From an uncultured Collinsella sp. (lineage in GTDB: Bacteria; Actinomycetota; Coriobacteriia; Coriobacteriales; Coriobacteriaceae): DNA of 6,927 bases. The notes beneath the pieces were generated by a model. That model worked only from the letters and a program-made list of their open reading frames with translations. It was not told where the DNA came from and did not search any database. Location: positions 1 through 6,927 of the forward strand of contig CAUGKA010000109.1 in assembly GCA_959599615.1 (NCBI GenBank). The letters are read 5' to 3'. The first letter of the stretch is position 1, and each line of letters begins with the position of its first letter. A program made the position numbers and the translations under genes. Shown here piece after piece: positions 5,405 to 6,927 of this stretch.

Positions 5405-6121
5405 ATGCTGCGTGCGATGATTGTGGATGATGAGGCCCCGGCCCGTTCGGAACTTCGCTTCTTGCTCGAGCAGACGGGCAAGATCGGCACGATCACTGAG
5501 GCGTCGAGCGTCCGCTCCGCCATTGAGATGTTGATGGAAAGCCGCGTCGATGTCGTATTTCTCGATATCTCGATGCCCGGTGCTTCTGGTCTGCAGCTTG
5601 CCGAGGCACTGCATAAGCTTAAGAATCCGCCGGCGATCGTGTTTGTGACCGCGTATAGCGATCATGCCGTCGAGGCGTTCGACGTAGATGCCGTCGATTA
5701 CCTAATGAAGCCGGTTGAGGAGGCACGCCTGGATCGCGCGATCGAGAAGGTCATGCAGCGCGCCAAGCCCGTCACGGACAGCAAGGCCACCATCGAGCGC
5801 ATTCCGGTGGAAAAGGGCGGCCGTAAGGTCCTCATTCCCGTGGATGACATTCGCTTCATCATGGCCAAGGACGATTACTCCTGTATCTATACCGTCGATG
5901 ATCGTTTTCTATCGACGACTTCGCTGGCGCAGTTCGAGGCCAAGCTTTGCGACTTTGGCTTCTTTCGCGTTCATCGCCGCTATATCGTCAACTTGGCGTG
6001 CGTCACGGATGTCGAGACGGTGCCCTCGGGCGCTATCCAACTGGGCATTACGGGCGTCGACGAACGCGTGCCGGTCTCGCGCCGCCGCGTTGTGCCGCTC
6101 AAGAAGGCCCTGAGCCTCTAG
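5405..6121 (+). CDS. Response regulator with receiver and LytTR DNA-binding domains
   Basis: This encodes 238 residues from the ATG at 5405, giving the usual LytTR-regulator N-terminus MLRAMIVDDEAPAR. A TTG eight codons earlier (5381) is in frame but lies ahead of the GAAAGG ribosome binding site and is rejected. The receiver domain (about 1-120) has acidic residues D8, D9 and E10, phospho-acceptor D54 in FLDISMPG, T82 in FVTAYS and K102 in YLMKPVEE, so it should be phosphorylatable. The LytTR domain (about 130-238) runs from IERIPVEKGGRKVLIPVDDIRF to FFRVHRRYIVNL and VPVSRRRVVPLKKAL. The kinase gene lies immediately upstream in the same direction, and kinase and regulator belong to families that are paired elsewhere (LytS/LytR, BtsS/BtsR), so cognate pairing is very likely. 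The known targets of relatives are cell-wall, transport and virulence genes. The target here may include its own operon and the glycosyltransferase. A terminator follows within ten bases of the stop. Confidence 0.93.
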   Translation: MLRAMIVDDEAPARSELRFLLEQTGKIGTITEASSVRSAIEMLMESRVDVVFLDISMPGASGLQLAEALHKLKNPPAIVFVTAYSDHAVEAFDVDAVDYLMKPVEEARLDRAIEKVMQRAKPVTDSKATIERIPVEKGGRKVLIPVDDIRFIMAKDDYSCIYTVDDRFLSTTSLAQFEAKLCDFGFFRVHRRYIVNLACVTDVETVPSGAIQLGITGVDERVPVSRRRVVPLKKALSL

Positions 6122-6128
6122 CACACTG

Positions 6129-6176
6129 GCCCCGCAGCCCTGTAGACCAATTGTCTGCGGAGCCGTGGGGCTTTTT
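6129..6176 (+). terminator. Rho-independent terminator after the response regulator
   Basis: Arms 6129-6147 and 6153-6171 form a 19-position stem with seventeen pairs (including G-U pairs) and two A-C mismatches around the loop CAATT. Five T (6172-6176) follow directly. It begins seven bases after the TAG stop and closes the glycosyltransferase-kinase-regulator unit. Confidence 0.88.
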
Positions 6177-6212
6177 GTATATACGCCGAATCGGTTTTGC
6201 AGAAGGGATCTC

Positions 6213-6680
6213 ATGAACAGTGCAGGCGCCAAGCGCATCGACATCATCTCGGACACCCACGGCTATCTTTCGCCCGCGCTTCTGGACGAGCTCAAGGGCG
6301 CAGATCTAATCATCCACGCCGGAGACCTCACGTCAGAGATGGATTACGAGCATCTATGCACCATCGCCCCCGTGCGAGCGGTCCTAGGCAACAACGACTA
6401 CTACCGCGACTACGGCCCGGATGTAGACCGTCTGGCCCTCTTTACCTACGAAGGCCTCAAATTCGCCGTAGCCCACTACCGTGAAGACCTGCCCGTGGGA
6501 TCCGTAGACGTAGCCATCAACGGTCACACCCACGTAACCAAAGAAGCCCAAGTGGGCCGCTGCCTGGTCCTCAATCCCGGCAGCGCCAGCTACCCCAGAG
6601 GCAGCCGAGGCCCCACCATGGCCAGAATGCTCGTCAAAGACGGCCATGTCATAAGCACCAAATTTATTGACTTAGAGTAA
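6213..6680 (+). CDS. YfcE-type metallophosphoesterase
   Basis: The gene encodes 155 residues from the ATG at 6213, with AGAAGGGA (6201-6208) just upstream. An in-frame GTG at 6165 falls inside the preceding terminator stem and is not used. The calcineurin-like metal-site motifs are in order: DTH (D14, H16), GD (D38), GNND (59-62), H88 in VAHY, and GHTH (H105, H107), followed by the typical LVLNPGSASYPRG (118-130). This is the short YfcE/MJ0936 branch, which binds two divalent metal ions and hydrolyses phosphodiester bonds in vitro. The physiological substrate is generally unknown. The usual glycine after the fifth motif histidine is a tyrosine here (HY rather than HG). It lies alone between two terminators, with only 36 bases between the first terminator's T-run and its start. 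Codon use differs from the neighbours: 5 of 12 valine codons are GTA, and AGA, CGA and CTA occur. Confidence 0.9.
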   Translation: MNSAGAKRIDIISDTHGYLSPALLDELKGADLIIHAGDLTSEMDYEHLCTIAPVRAVLGNNDYYRDYGPDVDRLALFTYEGLKFAVAHYREDLPVGSVDVAINGHTHVTKEAQVGRCLVLNPGSASYPRGSRGPTMARMLVKDGHVISTKFIDLE

Positions 6681-6687
6681 CCGCAAC

Positions 6688-6722
6688 AAAAACGGGGGAT
6701 GCAGATCGCATCCCCCGTTTTT
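6688..6722. terminator. Symmetrical Rho-independent terminator after the metallophosphoesterase
   Basis: A perfect 15-base inverted repeat, AAAAACGGGGGATGC (6688-6702) and GCATCCCCCGTTTTT (6708-6722), surrounds the loop AGATC, eight bases after the TAA stop. The A-run on the left and T-run on the right make it able to act on both strands, so it may also stop a convergent transcript from the right. Confidence 0.93.
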
Positions 6723-6927
6723 CTTTGAGCCAAAGGCCGAAGTTCAACAAGACCATCAGACAACCCCGCCGAGGAGAACGGGGACCTCGAGCCGCGAAGC
6801 GGCGAGCAACAAAGTCTTCGAACAAAGTGACGGCAGGGAGGGTCTCCGGGGCCGGGGGCGGGGGTTAAGTTTGTCGCGAGTTCCGCACGCAAAGGAAAGC
6901 ACTTAATGTGCTTTCCGTCTTGCGCAG
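6723..6927. other. Non-coding tail with several palindromes, no gene supported
   Basis: No credible coding frame with a ribosome binding site is seen on either strand. Structure is dense: CCCCG/CGGGG (6764-6768 with 6779-6783), GCCGC-GAA-GCGGC (6791-6803), two copies of AACAAAGT (6808-6815 and 6821-6828) 13 bases apart, a G-rich run near 6847-6865, and a longer palindrome at 6888-6924. It could be a repeat element, the 3' end of a structured RNA, or the promoter region of a gene beyond the window. Confidence 0.4.
6888..6924. repeat. Long imperfect palindrome at the right edge
   Basis: GGAAAGCAC (6894-6902) and GTGCTTTCC (6908-6916) form a perfect nine-base-pair stem around TTAAT. The stem is extended outside a small internal loop by CGCAA (6888-6892) pairing with TTGCG (6920-6924). 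No T-run follows on the plus strand, so it does not look like a plain terminator. It may be a dispersed palindromic repeat or part of a structured RNA. Confidence 0.55.

Noticed and set aside
6808..6828. AACAAAGT direct repeats as the start of a CRISPR-like array
   Set aside because: There are only two short eight-base copies, and the spacing is far too small for repeat-spacer units.
6590..6892. A 100-codon open frame on the minus strand spanning the terminator
   Set aside because: It reads through the perfect terminator stem at 6688-6722 and into the metallophosphoesterase gene. There is no convincing ribosome binding site or domain.

Overview
The window is GC-rich (roughly 60%), has compact spacing and strong G/C preference at third codon positions, and carries only plus-strand genes. 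The gene content and style (LytTR regulators, a UMF1-type transporter, a LytS-like kinase) look like a gut actinobacterium of the class Coriobacteriia, most likely Collinsella. That assignment is an inference from general resemblance, not from a marker gene.

Layout, left to right. (1) Positions 1-234 hold the C-terminal DNA-binding (LytTR) end of a response regulator whose front lies outside the window. (2) Positions 326-1270 encode a cytoplasmic protein of the zinc-dependent phospholipase C superfamily. (3) Positions 1372-2622 encode a 12-helix-type MFS permease of the UMF1/Atg22-like family. (4) A 182-base non-coding stretch (2623-2804) holds repeats, a -10-like element and a terminator-like hairpin set just before the next ribosome binding site. 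(5) A GT2-type glycosyltransferase (2805-3992) overlaps by ATGA a LytS-type sensor kinase (3989-5332). The kinase is followed after 72 bases by its probable partner, a REC-LytTR response regulator (5405-6121). A strong terminator closes this unit at 6129-6176. (6) A small YfcE-type metallophosphoesterase (6213-6680) ends in a second strong, symmetrical terminator (6688-6722). (7) The last 205 bases have no gene I can support but contain several palindromes.

How the genes fit together: the best-supported functional unit is glycosyltransferase, sensor kinase and response regulator. The first two are translationally coupled and the third is close behind. This suggests that a surface-glycan or glycoconjugate step is made together with the membrane sensing system that may control it. 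The sensor has almost no extracellular part. Its two membrane helices carry five cysteines in regular spacing, and its cytoplasmic sensor region looks like a GAF domain, so the signal is probably membrane-borne or intracellular.

The leader of this unit is unusual because a terminator-like stem lies between the only visible -10 element and the Shine-Dalgarno sequence, so expression may be gated by attenuation or antitermination. The phospholipase-like protein, the transporter and the phosphoesterase look like separate housekeeping or accessory units. No mobile element, CRISPR array, tRNA or rRNA was seen.
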